The position numbers were made by a program, and so were the translations under genes. The notes below the pieces were generated by a model, which worked only from the letters and a program-made list of their open reading frames with translations, searched no databases and was not told the origin of the DNA. A stretch of DNA of 64,000 nt, taken from Owenia fusiformis (Eukaryota > Annelida > Polychaeta > Sabellida > Oweniidae). The stretch's first letter is position 1. The number at the start of each line of letters is the position of its first letter. Below, one piece after another: positions 23,460 through 34,788 of the stretch. Location: positions 18,709,513 through 18,773,512 of the forward strand of contig CAIIXF020000004.1 of the NCBI GenBank assembly GCA_903813345.2, read 5' to 3'.

Positions 23460-24733
23460 TTTGAATGACCTTGGGGTGTCACTACGGTAATTCATTGAAG
23501 AAACTGAATAAGTGTGAAGGTGTAAATACCGTAATCCAACACGAAATTCGAAAATTCTGAACACTACTTTGCACATATGCCGTTCGTGCCCCCACCCCGT
23601 AGTGTTATATATCAAAATGTACACTCACTGCATGTGAGTTAAACTGTTTGGTCTGCAAGACCACGGGACATATTTAGCGTAGTGAAACCTTGAACTTGGC
23701 CAACACCGGAAGTTGCAAATTTTACTGGTAAGATATCATTTCTACCTTATTCAAGGTTTTACCACAGTCGATTGTAGTTTGATTTGGACAAGAAGAATTA
23801 TAATTATTCATTAGAAGAATAGTGCCCTGAGTGTGAGGACGCCAAAAGAACTCCAAATCATTTCTTCATAAAATTCCACAGGAAGCTCTTTCAACACCTG
23901 ACATCTAGAGGCTATGGAAAGGGTTCGGGCGTACAGCGTTTAAGTGGATTTTGATTGAACGAGAAATGTGAAATGCAAGTCCTGCAGGCCCGTGCAGACG
24001 TTCATGAAGTTAACCCCGTGTATCGTGAAGTCAATAAACTCCTTCTGTGACGCCTTTCAGTCTCGTTATTTCGTGCTAATTTCTAAACTCTTCTGTATTT
24101 AGCCAATCAGAACACCAGTTACAAAACGCGACAAAGATTAACATAAGAGAGGGTGCAATACCATGGGGATATTAATATTTTAATTTCTTTTCTTCTATTT
24201 TGATTGGTCGAGAATAACGACTTATTAGAAATTCAACCAATAGCAAGTCAATCCAGCGAATACAAAGATCAACCTGATATACTGAGATATCTGGACTTTG
24301 AGACCATCGTCTGGACTTTGCAAGTCTTACAAGCAAAATGGAGAGTGATTTCGCTGAGTCTGCCATTGGACAGTTTAGCGATTTATTTAATGACCCTGAA
24401 ACGTGAATGTAATGATATTTGATCTTCATGAAACGTGAATGTAATATTTTGATGATGGACGTGAAACGTGAAAGTAATTCTGATTAGTAATGTGCGACGT
24501 GAAAACGTGTTACCACCTGGCGTGATTATGTGACAAAACCCCCTTTCCATAGGCTCCATCGAGATCTATTGCCTTACCTGAAATAGACTGAGCTTCTATT
24601 CTGCCACAAACCCCTTTTTAAAAGTTAGAGAATTGTTATTTGTTTGTGCCCAAATGCTTTCCACTAAAGCGCTTTGTGCGTTTTTTCTGGTGTAATTCCA
24701 GCAGTTGCTTTCAATGGGAAATTATTTTTACTA
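23460..24733. other. Upstream of PUDP; probable promoter region
   Basis: Untranslated leader and promoter of PUDP should lie here, but I see no decisive TATA or initiator. A phrase GAAACGTGAATGTAAT recurs at about 24400, 24430 and, altered, 24463. No gene recognised. Confidence 0.4.
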
Positions 24734-25743
24734 CAGGGTGTTCAAAAAAAAACGCAACCCAAAGAAATCGCGATATCTTGGAAAATACTGATCCAATTAT
24801 GTTCATATTTTCAGGAAAGAAAGAAGAGACTATGTATGTATAGCCCCTTTGTTAGTTAGTTGTAAAACATGATGTCTTGGACATTTGCTCAAAAGACAGT
24901 TGTACTAGCAAAATACGAAAAACGCGAATGGAAAATAACTATATCTTGGAAAATACTAATTCAATTATGTTTATTTTTTCAGGAAAAGAAAGAACAGACT
25001 GTGTATGTATAGCTCCTGTTGTCAGTAAGTTGTAAAACATGATGCCTTGGACACCTGCTCAAATGACAGTTGTACTAGGAAAATATGAAAACGCAGTCAG
25101 AGGTGACTGCCACAGCAATAAATCCAAATAACTTTCTAACCATGGTGTTTTGGCACTTCAGATTTGGCACAAATTATCCTCATTCAATATGTGGTGAATT
25201 TGTGGAGTTTCATCAAAATCACTCCTGGGACTTTATAGTCATGTGTGGCGAAGTTGAGCCTCTCTATCTTTTACAAAACATGAAACCAAATGTAATTTAA
25301 AATATTAATTTATTATAGAAAAGTTTAAGTCCAAAATATAAATTCAAGTTGTTACTTACAGTTGTTGATCTGTCCGAGTTCACGTAACGAGAATCTGAGG
25401 TTTCAATGCTAAAAATGCCTCTTTTATAATGTTAATTTTGAGGTGGGCAGAGCTGAAATAAGAGGTCTTATCCAATAAAATATGAAGAAATCTCATTAAC
25501 TAAAATTGGCCGAAAAATGAATGTTTAATTTTATAGAAAGTCAATAAGGAATAGTGATGATTTTCTGCCCACGAATCTTGGATGTTTACTGAAAGTTTGA
25601 GAATTTGGCAGAATTTGGTGGGAAAGGAATGCCTAGACAAAACCTCTGAATCTCGTCCCGTGAACTCTGGATGTACAATCCAATTATCTCATTTAACCTA
25701 TTAGTTCATTAAAGTCCGAAACAAGTATTTTTATGTACATTTA

Positions 25744-27705
25744 CAGGGTGATCCAGAAGTAACGTCAAAGATGTTGTAATTTCAAAAGTATTCATCAGAT
25801 CTTCATGAAATTTGGTATACATGTACCCACAACATTTCTGAGTTACCATCTCAAAGATTGGAATTCAATCATTTCATTGGTTGAAATTATGGTTGCTATA
25901 GTAACCCGATATCGCGTAACCCGGGGCAAATTACTTAACGTGTAATGCGTAATCTCAAAATATCAACAAGATCTGAAATTGTTATATCCTCAACATTTTA
26001 TTTCACAACAATATAAATCATACTATTGCACAGTTACTAATAATAGTTCATTCTACATAATTGCCACCATTTGCAACACATTTCTCATGTCTGGATACCC
26101 ATTCCTTGAACACAGAATTAAATCCATTAGAACTCATTCCTTGTAGGGCTAGTACTACGGCATTTTTCAATTCCTCACAGGATTGAAAATTATTTCCACT
26201 AAGGTTTCTTTTTAGTTCCCCATACAAATAAAAGTCACTGGGGGCAAGATCAGGTGAATAAGGGGCATGTTCAAGTTGTTGAAATCCAAGTGTTTGGACT
26301 GTGTTGCTGATCAGGATTGCAGTGTGCGTAGGGGCATTGTCCCAATGCAAGATAAACTGCTGCAGATGTCCGGGACGCTTTTTCCTCAGGGAACGTTGAA
26401 GATCACGCTTCAGAACCTGAAAAACAAATGTTTAATGGTTGTTAAACCAGTTGTTTCATTGATTGGATTTGGATTTGAATCATGGCCATGGAGTTATAAT
26501 TATATTGACAGTGAACAACATTTAAATACTTTAATTTAAAAATAAAATTCACAGTATGATGTATTATTAGAACAAATGATATCTTACCTTTGCAATGTAA
26601 ACGGCATTAATTCTCTGGCCAATGGGAACAAAATGGGTTAACACCATTCCTCTAATGTCAAAGAATGTCACAACCATTTGTTTCTTTTGTGGAATTCCTG
26701 GTACTATTTTAGGCTTGGTTGGTGTTGGGGAGTTGTCATGTTTCCACGATGAACTTTGTTGCGTGGTCTCTGGGATGTAGAATGATAGCAATGATTCGTC
26801 ACTCGTAATGATCTTGTTAAGAAAGTCATCTCCATCTCTCCGATATTTTGCAAGAAAGTCCCTTGAAGCCTTAACACGCCGGTCTTTCTGCTCCTGTGTC
26901 AAGTCATGCGGCACCCATTTAGCAGACACCTTCTTTAACAGACAGTTCTTTGTCAGTATCCGTTGCACAGTCCCATAGCTCAGATCGTGTTTTTCAGCCA
27001 ATTCTCTGATAGAAATTTGCCTATTGTCCATAACATCAGCTTCAATTGCTTTGATGGTTTGATCATCGAATGACGACACTGGCCTGCCTCCTCGCTGCTT
27101 GTCTACCACTTCATCATATCCACTGGAATACTTGTTAAACCACCTGTAAATGTTTCTCTCAGCAATGGCAGCTTTACCATATGCCTTCTTTATCTGTCTT
27201 ATAGTCTCTTTTACACCTTTCCCCAACTTTACACAGAACTTAATGTTTGTTCTTTGCTCTATTTTACTCTGACTTGGCGCCATCTTGAATTGGATGGGTT
27301 AGTGTCCTTGGTCATGTTAGTATTTGTCATGGATGATGGAAGCAATTCAAAGAAATTGAAAGCTTTTTATGAATGCCTATTGTGACATCACAACTATTAC
27401 ATATTTGTTACCATGGCAACAAATATAAAAATCATAGAAAACAAACAATGAACATTTTCAAATGTTACTGACTTTTTAAATTAGAGAAATTCACAAAAAC
27501 GTTATGGTTTCTCTTCAATTTGCCCCGGGTTACGCGATATCGGGTTACTATAGCAACCATAATTTCAACCAATGAAATGATTGAATTCCAATCTTTGAGA
27601 TGGTAACTCAGAAATGTTGTGGGTACATGTATACCAAATTTCATGAAGATCTGATGAATACTTTTGAAATTACAATGTCTTTGACGTTACTTCTGGATCA
27701 CCCTG
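25744..27705 (-). mobile_element. Apparently intact mariner transposon
   Basis: 1,962 bp with 189-bp terminal inverted repeats at 25744-25932 and 27517-27705. By eye these differ at only two positions, a sign of recent insertion. TA target duplications at 25742-25743 and 27706-27707. It encodes an uninterrupted mariner transposase on the minus strand if one 171-bp intron is removed. Confidence 0.93.
26048..27283 (-). CDS. Mariner (DD34D) transposase with one intron
   Basis: Exon 1 is 27283-26588 and exon 2 is 26416-26048, joined in phase 0 to give 354 residues, close to the usual ~345. The N terminus has the paired helix-turn-helix region (IEQRTNIKFCVKLGKG, SYGTVQRIL). WVPHDL is the mariner linker motif. 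The catalytic triad is Asp162 (TSDES), Asp258 (HWDNAPTHT) and Asp293 (APSDFYL); 34 residues separate the last two, and YSPDLAPSD is the mariner signature. The intron (26587-26417) starts GTAAGA and ends TTTCAG, and removal restores the expected alignment at AVYIAK/VLKRDLQRSL. The enzyme would cut and paste the element at TA sites in the nucleus. Confidence 0.88.
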
Positions 27706-28740
27706 TACATGCTAAAAAGTACACAGTTATTAATGTAATGTGATACAGATTATATAGATATATACATTTATAAAGTTTATACACTAATATATAGGTTTTG
27801 GTTAGTTATGTTCAAGATCTTTAAGGCTAATGAGTTTTTACTTTATTTATAAAAAACTTGTATTTTTCACTGTTCTGCCAACAATTATGAAAACATATAA
27901 ACATTGAAAGAAAACATTGCAAAGTTTCTCATCATATATCATTGTCTATCATTTTTATCTTAACAAGAATTCTGCCATTTAATTGGTTAAAAATCTTATC
28001 ACATTTGGTAACACATAAAAACTACTTCAATCTGAAGCTAAAATATAAGAAATTAAATGGTTAGTACTACAAAATATTACTCTAAGTTCAAAGATTACCC
28101 AAACAACTGTTGTAATACAAATATTAAACTGGCAGATTCAATAATAAAAATAACGCAATATTCATAAACATGTATACATGGAAAGATCATGATGACATTA
28201 ACTGATGTACAGTGAAATAAGTAGAGTGACCAGTGAATTCAACTGTGACTTCGTCACACATGGTCAAAATGCCTTCTTAACTCTCCCTGAACCAGGGCGT
28301 TTGACTGTGATTTGAAAGCATTTCAACCATGACAGTGAAGTCCCTGAGGTGATTTTGATTTCACTCTACAGAGCCAAAACATTATGGTTAGGAAGTTATT
28401 TAATTTTTTTGCGGTTGCAGTCACCCCTGACTGCATTTTTCGCATTTTGCTAGTACAACTGTCTTTTGAGCAGGTGTCCAAGGCATCATGTTTTACAACT
28501 AACCATTGTCAGAAGCTATACATACACAGTCTCTTCTTTATTTCATGAAAATATGAACATAATTGAATCAGTATTTTTCAAGATATAGCAATTTCTTTGG
28601 GTTGCGTTTTTTTTTGAACACCCTGTATTTTAAAAAAAATCCCACCATTTAATTAAAAAATATTTATAGTTTGTTTGGGCATTTTCAAAAAAGGAGATGA
28701 CATGGCAACTATCCCCGGAGATACTGAATTGTGATATTAC

Positions 28741-30670
28741 CACAGGCTGGTATCGAAAAATTTGTCCGCAGTGACGGAGCATGCTATTTTGCATAGAAAC
28801 ACTAGGAAATCCACACAATTTATTTTTTAATCATATGTTTTGCTATATCAAAGAAAATTACTGACTCCATGCAATGAATATATCATTTGCGGGTAACTTT
28901 AACTTCTGTTTTAAGTCTAACAACGCTAAGAGTAAGCTATTGAAAACGGCGTTGGAGTATCATACTCCAAAATGTACCATTTCTTTTTAATGGTATAATA
29001 TAGCGACACAATAATATTTTTTACATATGCTTTCAGCATAACTCTGAAGGTATTAATGATATCTTGATGTATTGGGTATTTTTAATTTTTTTTATAAAAA
29101 ATAATAATTAATTTTTTGTCCGCTGTGACGGAGTAGTTTCAAATCTGAAATACGTTAAGAATTTAGATTTATAATATATCTCTTTACAACTACACTTTAG
29201 AGGAGCGAGCGTGTGAAATCTCTTTCGTAAAGTATTCTGAAAAATGAAACGTAATAATAATACACAATTCAAATTCTGAGATGTATATACGACCACTCTT
29301 TAAGCTTCTTTTCTCAGTTTATACTGCAATCCAACTTATGCATGGTAACTCATGAAAATGATAGTCAACTTCATTTCAGTATAGGGTATTTGCCTTTCGT
29401 AGTGCCTTCTGTGGATCCATCGGCCTGACATGGTCATTTTTTATGGTAACTTGATTATTTTAAGTAAAATGATTTGTTGAAGATGAAGCTAAATACATAT
29501 AATGGTATGGACTGTGGATTGTTCTACCCTCTTAAGTCATTCCAAAAGGTAAGTTGAGTGTATCTTGAAATATGAAAATGCAAAATTTGATTTTAAGATT
29601 GTTCTTTATTTGAATAAGAGTTATGGCTATCTGATGCAACTACAGTAAAACATGTGTACAGTGAACACATACATGTATGGAGCCCCAAAATGTGTTCCCA
29701 GTTGGTAGATGTTCACTCCATAGAGGCAATTTCATACAGAGGTCAGAGGAATATTTGATAAGAGGTGTTCACTAGAGAAAGATATTCATTGATACAGGTT
29801 TTACAGTGCAGCACGTTTACCAAGACTTTTTTATAATTTTAGTTTATGCAAAACGATGAATTTCAAATAATTACAAATTAAATCTGTATTGGGATCATCT
29901 TATATACAGTAATATTATGTGGTAAAAGGTTATACATCTGTCGGAATGCAGGATGTCTGTGCGCTATTTCGAATAAATTCATATTAGCCTTATTTACACT
30001 ACACGTGACATTCCAAGACGTCTTGGCGAAAACATATTAGAAATATTATGTTGAGTTTACACCATGTTGATTCATGTTGATTTCAGTACAAGATTCCGAA
30101 AAATGCTGAGAGTGGTCGTAGTTATATCTTAGATTTACATTACCCCAGATCTCCCAGAGGCTACTTGTCATAATTTAAGAAAGTGATTTGTGACGTTCTC
30201 TCTTCTAAGGGTACTTTTAAAAGATATAATTTAAATCTTAAATTCTTAACGTAGTTCACAGTTAAAACTGCTCCGTCACAGCTGACAAAAAATGTAAACA
30301 TTATTTTTTATAAAAAATATTAAAAATACCCAATACATCAAGATATCATTAATACCTTCAGAGTTATGCTGAAAACATATGTAAATATTATCTTGTCACT
30401 ATATTGTACCATTAAAAAGAAATAAAAGAAATGGTACATTTTGGAGTATGATACCCCAGCGCCGTTTTCAAAAGCTTTTACTCTTAGCGTTGTTGGACTC
30501 CAAACAGTTAAAGTTACCTGCAAATGATATACCCATTGCATGGAGTAAGAAATTTTCTTTGGTATAGCGAAACATATGAGTAAAAAAATAAATTGTGTGG
30601 GTTTCTTAGTGTTTCTATGCAAAATAGCACGTTCCGTCACAGCGGACAAATTTTTCGATATCAGCCTGTG
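28741..30670. mobile_element. Large foldback element, ~480-bp arms
   Basis: The left arm (about 28741-29228) and right arm (about 30180-30670) are imperfect complements. CACAGGCTGGTATCGAAAAA at the left matches the complement of the right end. Each arm contains two copies of TGTCCGC(A/T)GTGACGGAG or a close variant, at its outer and inner parts. The 0.95-kb centre has no coding potential. Confidence 0.85.
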
Positions 30671-31277
30671 ATTACACAGCTAAATGGAAACCATACATTT
30701 TAGGCACACCAGCACATAAACCTTGATTCTGGAATCTATTTTCCCATTTTGACTGACCTTACTTTTGATAGAAGGGTCTTCATTATAATTGTTTCCTAGA
30801 TTGTCAGCTTCTCCTTTTCTGTTTGTAACATTTGCCTTTTTGTTGTTTTTCAGAGAGATGTAGAGATACACAATGTAATGAATGTTGTTGAACCTTTATG
30901 AAGTCCTAATTAACATGAACAGTATATGCCTAGATGTAAGTAATACTAGTTATTCGCAAATGTAACCTTGTTCTTCAATGTACTGTACATATCTGAACTC
31001 ACCAGCCATGACATGTTCTTTTACAAAATTACCTACAGTATAGTGAGCCATGACATTTTCTCAAAAGAACATATCTGTAGTCTGTACTGAGACCCCTGAA
31101 TACCCCTCAGGGTATTCTAGAGAGTTTACATATATATGCTAAAAGATTAACATGTGCATTGTATCTGGTGTTCTATAGTGATTAACATATTTATGGAATA
31201 AGAATTAACATGTGCAATGTATCTAGTGTTCTATAGTGATTAACATAACTGCTCTAAGAATTAACATGTGCATTGTA

Positions 31278-32255
31278 CAGGGTGTCCAAAAAAAACAGGA
31301 CCGTAAGAAAGTTGAATAACTTGGTCAATTTTGCATATTTTGCCTTGAAATTTAAGAATTATTTAGTTCATCCAATGTGAATTTTGTTCTGAAAGTTTGA
31401 TGATAATCTGTTTATTGTGTCAAAAACTACAGTCCTTCACAAAACATGCTCAAAGTGGGCACTTCTCCTCTCTATGCACAAACGAATCCTGCGAACAAAG
31501 TTGTTAATGACCCTTACTTACTAAATATTGGGTAGTTATTGCCCTCTTAAGATTGTTAGGGTCCTGTCAGTATACACACTGGCTTTGAGAAATCCTCAAA
31601 GATAAAAATTTGGGGGATTTAGATCAGGCGAATGAGCTGCCCATATGGTTTGCGTTCTGCAACTGATGAGCTGGCCACCAAAGCATTGCCTAAACCATTT
31701 CAGCATATTATTTGCAGTGTTGGGATGGTATTGGCTTGTTGAAACCACTGCTTAATTATCTCCTTAGATGTCCCTTCTGGTGCTTACTGACCTCCAAAAC
31801 TTGGTGAGAACTTACTGGTCCTTGTTCATGGTGATAGCAAGTCCCAAGTCACCTTCGAACCAAAAGGGACTGATGATTCCATGTTTCCTCATTGCCACCC
31901 AGGGAGTGCATTGTTCAGAATGCAATGGGTGCTGTAACACTTCAACAGGAGGATGTAAGCCCCAGCAGCAATTGTTCTTGGAACAAACTTGTCCATTCAG
32001 ATAGACATGACGTGTAGGAGGATCATCAACAGCTTTGTTCGCCGGATTGAATCGTGCATAGAGATGAGATTTGCACATTTGGGGCATGTTTCGTAAGGAG
32101 CTGTAGTCTTTGACTCAATTGTTAGATTATTACCAAACTTTCACAACAAAATTCACATTGAATGAACTAAATAATTCTAAAATTTCAAGGCAAAATATGC
32201 AAAATTGACCGAGTTATTCAACTTTCTTACGGTCCTGTTTTTTTTGGACACCCTG
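31278..32255. mobile_element. Decayed mariner/Tc1-like element
   Basis: Terminal inverted repeats of about 130 bp or more begin CAGGGTGTCCAAAAAAAACA and end with the complement. TA duplications lie at 31276-31277 and 32256-32257. Removing the element restores a perfect minisatellite unit (CATTG-TA-TCTA). The interior, on the minus strand around 31812-32087, keeps transposase-like fragments (VYLNGQV, HGIISPFWFEGD) but is broken. Confidence 0.88.
31812..32087 (-). pseudogene. Transposase fragment of the 31278-32255 element
   Basis: A minus-strand remnant contains RHVYLNGQV, PLHSEQCTPW and HGIISPFWFEG. These resemble the catalytic-core segment of Tc1/mariner-superfamily transposases around their ...YLNG..N...WG...HE and GIIGP(Y/F)FFE blocks. 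The N- and C-terminal parts are lost or out of frame. Confidence 0.6.
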
Positions 32256-32515
32256 TATCTATTGTTCTATAGAAATTAACATATCTATGGTATAAGAATT
32301 AACATGTGCAATGTATCTAGTGTTCTTAAGTGATTAACATAACTGGTCTAAGAATTAACATGTGCATTGTATCTGGTGTTCTATAGTGATTAACATATTT
32401 ATGGTATAAGAATTAACAGGTGCAATGTATGTAGTGTTCTATAGTGATAACATAACTGCTCTAAGAATTAACATGTGCATTGTATCTAGTGTTCTATAGA
32501 AATTAACATATTTAT

Positions 32516-33367
32516 CCCATCGAACGAAGTTCGTAGGGATATAGGGAACGCCTCCATCCGTCTGTCCATCCGTACGTACATAAGTAGTTGAGTGATTTTG
32601 TTCATGTTTGGTATGTGAATACTTTAAGCATGGCCCAATGTCTAATGACATTTTGGGAAGTAGGTGGCCATTTTGAAAAATGGCCGCCATTTTTTGGTGT
32701 GCTATTTTACATTTTTTACAATAACTCAAAAAGTAGTAGAGCGATTTTGTTCATATTTTATATGTGAATACTATAAGCATGGCACACTGTCTAATGACAC
32801 TTTGCGTAGTAGGCGGCCATTTTAAAAAATGGACACCATTTTTTATGTTTTTTACTATAACTTGAAAAGTAGTGGAGCGATTTTGTTCATATTTGGTATG
32901 TGAATACTTATGAAACTTGCACACTGTCTCATGACACTTCGCATAGTAGGTTGTCATTTTTAAAAATGGCTGTCATTTTTACATTTTTTACTATAACTCG
33001 AAAAGTATTGGAGCGATTTTGTTCATATTTGATATGTGAAAACTTTGGGGAGTAGTTGGCCATTTTGAAAAATGCCCACCATTTTTGTGTGTGTTATTTT
33101 ACATTTTTTATTATTCTTCAAAAAGTAATAGAGCGAGCATTTACATGTATGTGTGTGCGATTTTTAAATTTTTTTATATGTGACGTGACTACTTAAAAGC
33201 ATATTACTTCTTCTGATGACAACTTGGCTAGTGAGCAACCATTTTGAAAATGGTGGCCTTTCTTAAGGATGTTATTTTACGATATTTGCTATATATTTTG
33301 TTTGTAAAAATGCCAGCCATTTCTGTTCGATGGGATTCGCTACGCTTTGGCGTTGCCATTGTTCTGG
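32516..33367. mobile_element. CCCATCGAAC-type element, copy A
   Basis: Begins CCCATCGAACGAAGTTCGTA and contains near its end GTTCGATGGGATTCGCTACG, so short inverted termini CCCATCGAAC/GTTCGATGGG are present. It sits in the 58-bp minisatellite, flanked by TTAT on both sides (32512-32515 and 33368-33371). The interior repeats a ~120-bp module (GGAGCGATTTTGTTCATATT, GGCCATTTTGAAAAATGGC). Related copies are at about 49632 and 54779. Confidence 0.8.
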
Positions 33368-33910
33368 TTATGGTATAAGAATTAACATGTGCATTGTATC
33401 TAGTGTTCTATAGAAATTAACATATTTATGGTATAAGAATTAACATGTGCAATGTATCTAGTGTTCTTAAGTGATTAACATAACTGCTCTAAGAATTAAC
33501 ATGTGCATTATATCTAGTGTTCTATAGAAATAAACATATTTATGGTATAAGAATTAACATGTGCAATGTATCTAGTGTTCTATAGTGATTAACATAACTG
33601 CTCTAAGAATTAACATGTGCATTGTATCTAGTGTTCTATAGAAATTAACATATTTATGGTATAAGAATTAACATGTGCATTATATCTAGTGTTCTATAGA
33701 AATTAACATATTTATGGCATAAGAATTAACATACATGCATTGTATTGAGTGCTCTATAAGAATTTAACATGTGCATTGCATCTAGTGCATGTTCTATTGA
33801 AATTAACATATCTATTCATATAAAGTAATTAGCATATCTATGCTATAAGAATGAACATTTATCTTGGGTTCTATAGGATGTATAGAGTCATATATAGGAA
33901 TTAACATACC

Positions 33911-34608
33911 TAGTGATCAGTAGGAATAAATGAGGTGTCTAATGAAAAGGAAACATTACTTCATGTAATTAAGTCGGAGCTACTGTATATATTGATGATT
34001 GTTAAAGCAGTTAGGAAATGCATTTAATTCATCGGTTTATTGTATAAGAGATAGAAACATCCTAGAAAGCTTTTATTAAATTGTATGCCGTGAGATTGCA
34101 TTGTGGATATAGTTTGTGCAGCAGCAGTTTGTTTTATAATAATCACATTAGTTCACTATACATACGCTGATAAAACTAACTTCAATTCAATATAATCTCA
34201 CTCGTAAAGTAGCAGCATAGGCAGCAGTACTTCAACACACTTTGAGGATATTTATACAGGTTTTATTATGAAGGGAATTAATAGCATTCCATTGTCTGAA
34301 ATTCTAATTGATTAAGTGAAACAAATTCATAAAAACAACAAGATTGTGATAAATGCATACATGTATTACAATCTAAAATCTCAAGATCACAAACTACTTC
34401 TCTTTAGCCTCATAGTCATACAGATTAGATATAATAAGGCTGAATAGGGTCAAAGGCCACAAAAGCTTTTATGATACGATACATAGGGATAGGTAACCTA
34501 TCTGGCCAACAAGTACATATACAGAATATCTATGAATATTTCCAGGGACATTAAGACAAGGAAGGGTGTGGTGTCTGCACTGTAGAGATCAAGACACTCA
34601 CTTTAATC
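33911..34608. other. Upstream region of PNPLA4
   Basis: No gene. A splice-acceptor-like TATTTCCAG ends at about 34544, so the ATG exon may begin there after an untranslated first exon. No firm promoter element was recognised. Confidence 0.4.
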
Positions 34609-34788
34609 ATGCAAACATTAAACCTGAGTTTTGCTGGATGTGGCTTCCTGGGGATCTACCACTTAGGTGTTGCTCAGTGCCTTGTAAAGCATGGTGACCG
34701 TCTCTTGAGAGAAGTGCAGTGTATAGCTGGTGCTTCCGCTGGCTCACTAGCAGCCTCTGCCATAGTAGCAGGCCCAGATAAATTAGGG
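34609..34788 (+). CDS. PNPLA4: PNPLA4 exon 1 (oxyanion hole and nucleophile Ser)
   Basis: ATG at 34609; encodes MQTLNLSFAGCGFLGIYHLG and CIAGASAGSLAAS, ending PDKLG. Donor GTGAGT at 34789. Phase 0. Confidence 0.92.

Larger units (their letters stand above)
24734..28625. mobile_element. Outer mariner-like element hosting a nested mariner
   Basis: The ends are CAGGGTGTTCAAAAAAAAAC at 24734 and its complement ending at 28625, flanked by TA on both sides (24732-24733 and 28626-28627). Inverted arms run at least 190 bp. The left arm carries an internal duplication: the segment at about 24740-24905 recurs at about 24915-25085. No transposase of its own is visible, so it is a decayed or non-autonomous element into which the 25744-27705 mariner inserted. 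Confidence 0.85.
31137..33910. repeat. Minisatellite of ~58-bp units, interrupted twice
   Basis: Units of ATTAACATGTGCATTGTATC, TAGTGTTCTATAGTG, ATTAACATATTTATGG, with an alternate form ending CATAACTGCTCTAAG, occupy 31137-31277, 32256-32515 and 33368 to about 33910, where they decay. The two gaps are transposable-element insertions, listed separately. Confidence 0.9.

Noticed and set aside
24338-24405. Short acidic peptide MESDFAESAIGQFSDLFNDP as a possible first exon
   Set aside because: No family recognised and no continuing exon found; it ends in a stop after 22 codons.
26567-27283. Mariner transposase read as a single 238-codon gene ending at VRYHLF
   Set aside because: The last residues after YIAK are intron sequence; joining to 26416 restores the conserved catalytic half.
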